13,410 nucleotides of DNA from Deltaproteobacteria bacterium (GTDB lineage Bacteria; Desulfobacterota; Desulfobulbia; Desulfobulbales; Desulfobulbaceae). The DNA lies in NCBI GenBank assembly GCA_024277485.1, contig JAJRVA010000043.1, forward strand, positions 1-13,410, given 5' to 3'. Made by a program: the position numbers and the translations under genes. Shown here one piece after another: positions 12,747 to 13,410 of this stretch (the first letter of the stretch is position 1; every line of letters begins with the position of its first letter). The notes beneath the pieces were generated by a model. That model did not search any database and was not told the origin of the DNA. It saw only the letters and a list, made by a program, of their open reading frames with translations.

Positions 12747-13410
12747 TTACTGGACTGGAATCGTGTGACAGCGCTGGCAGTCAAGATTCGCAAAGGCAAC
12801 TTTTCCGTGGCATCCACCGCAATACCTGCCATCAAATATTTCCTGCATCGTATATGGCTTGGAGTCCTTCTTTACCGGAAAGATTTCCGGATGGCATAAT
12901 TCACAGCCGTTCCATACCGCATGTTTCTTGTGGGAGAAAATAATACTTGGCATGTTTGGCTGCTTTGGTTGAAGGGATAGTTCCGCCGGCTCTTTGATCT
13001 TCTTACTGGGCATGGAGACACCTTCAAGATAGTCAATCAGGGTAATCTGGCCTTTTTCCTCCATTGTCATCCAGTTGATCCCGTTGCCGAATCTTTCTTT
13101 CGGCAGACCCTTTCTGAAGGTATAGAAGTCATTCTTGAAGGTAACTTTTTTTCCGAAGGAATGACATCGGTCACAGGTATTTTTGTTGTTGCCCAGCAAC
13201 TCTTTATCCTCGGGCCCGAAAGCCACTGTGCCGTTGTGGCAGGAACCGCAATAGATACCGTTCCTGTTGTCCTGTTCCGTGATCCGGGTCTCTCCCGCCT
13301 GCATGGCAAAGCCGATATCAACATGACAGAGACGGCAGGTATATTTTGCCCGGTGCACCAAGTGTTTAAAAACAACAGGTGCAATTTTTTCCTGTTCGGA
13401 ATAGTTGTTA
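12747..13410 (-). CDS. Hexaheme c7-type cytochrome, partial (N-terminus off the window)
   Basis: The frame is open to the right edge; 220 codons are visible before TAA at 12749-12747. The missing part should be about 45 residues (signal peptide and linker) by comparison with the downstream paralogue. Six heme motifs are present in the same two-by-three arrangement: CRLCH, CGSCH, CDRCH, CELCH, CGGCH, CQRCH. The two proteins align through VVFKHLVHRAKYTCRLCH versus VFFSHWRHRIKYSCRVCH and the shared RNG-x-YCG-x-CH-x-GT block, so they are tandem duplicates. Segments between the heme groups differ more. A start at 13361 would cut into the first heme domain and is rejected. Confidence 0.9.
   Translation of the reverse strand, partial: NNYSEQEKIAPVVFKHLVHRAKYTCRLCHVDIGFAMQAGETRITEQDNRNGIYCGSCHNGTVAFGPEDKELLGNNKNTCDRCHSFGKKVTFKNDFYTFRKGLPKERFGNGINWMTMEEKGQITLIDYLEGVSMPSKKIKEPAELSLQPKQPNMPSIIFSHKKHAVWNGCELCHPEIFPVKKDSKPYTMQEIFDGRYCGGCHGKVAFANLDCQRCHTIPVQ

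Noticed and set aside
12740..12835. Extended start for the second hexaheme cytochrome
   Set aside because: It would place 32 hydrophilic residues before the signal peptide and overlap the coding end of the upstream cytochrome.
1..13410. CRISPR arrays, insertion sequences, tRNA or rRNA genes
   Set aside because: No regularly spaced repeats, transposase motifs, terminal repeats or cloverleaf sequences were seen on either strand.

Overview
The window looks like a chromosomal segment of a Gram-negative anaerobe or microaerophile of the Desulfobacterota type (Desulfobulbales-like). This is inferred from a cbb3 oxidase assembly cluster lying next to tandem multiheme c7-type cytochromes and from protein style; no rRNA or other marker is present, so the taxonomy is tentative.

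Layout. (1) 1-779, minus: the 5' part of a DUF2156-type acyltransferase-like gene that runs off the left edge. (2) 780-1182: no protein gene, but the minus strand carries a compact promoter / 5' hairpin / C-U-rich linker / terminator unit (about 877-986) that reads as an undescribed small RNA of about 73 nt, plus separate promoters for the two flanking genes. (3) 1183-2313, plus: an Old Yellow Enzyme family flavin oxidoreductase. (4) 2330-10367, plus: a cbb3-type cytochrome c oxidase cluster. The structural genes are ccoN, a ccoO fused to an extra cytochrome c domain, a 46-residue CcoQ-like protein and a 77-residue CcoP N-terminal anchor without hemes. They end at a terminator hairpin that touches the ATG of ccoG. 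The assembly genes follow: ccoG, ccoH, ccoI, ccoS and a DsbD_2/TauE-like membrane protein. (5) 10534-11559, plus: a cysteine-rich lipoprotein and a small secreted protein, neither assigned. (6) 13410-11665, minus: two tandem hexaheme c-type cytochromes (the first cut by the right edge) and a small secreted helical protein.

How the parts fit. The cbb3 oxidase reduces O2 at low oxygen. CcoN holds heme b, heme b3 and CuB. The fused CcoO brings two c hemes, and the missing heme part of CcoP appears to have been transferred to it. CcoI, CcoG, CcoH, CcoS and the DsbD_2-like protein would handle copper delivery and assembly. An FNR-like half-dyad sits about 41 bp upstream of the predicted cco start point, in line with oxygen-dependent control. 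The hexaheme cytochromes are probably a separate periplasmic electron-transfer unit.

The most notable points are the split/fused cbb3 subunits, the candidate anti-Shine-Dalgarno small RNA, the terminator abutting ccoG, and the identical C-terminal motif shared by the CcoQ-like and CcoS proteins. All protein calls come from reading motifs by eye; no database search was run.
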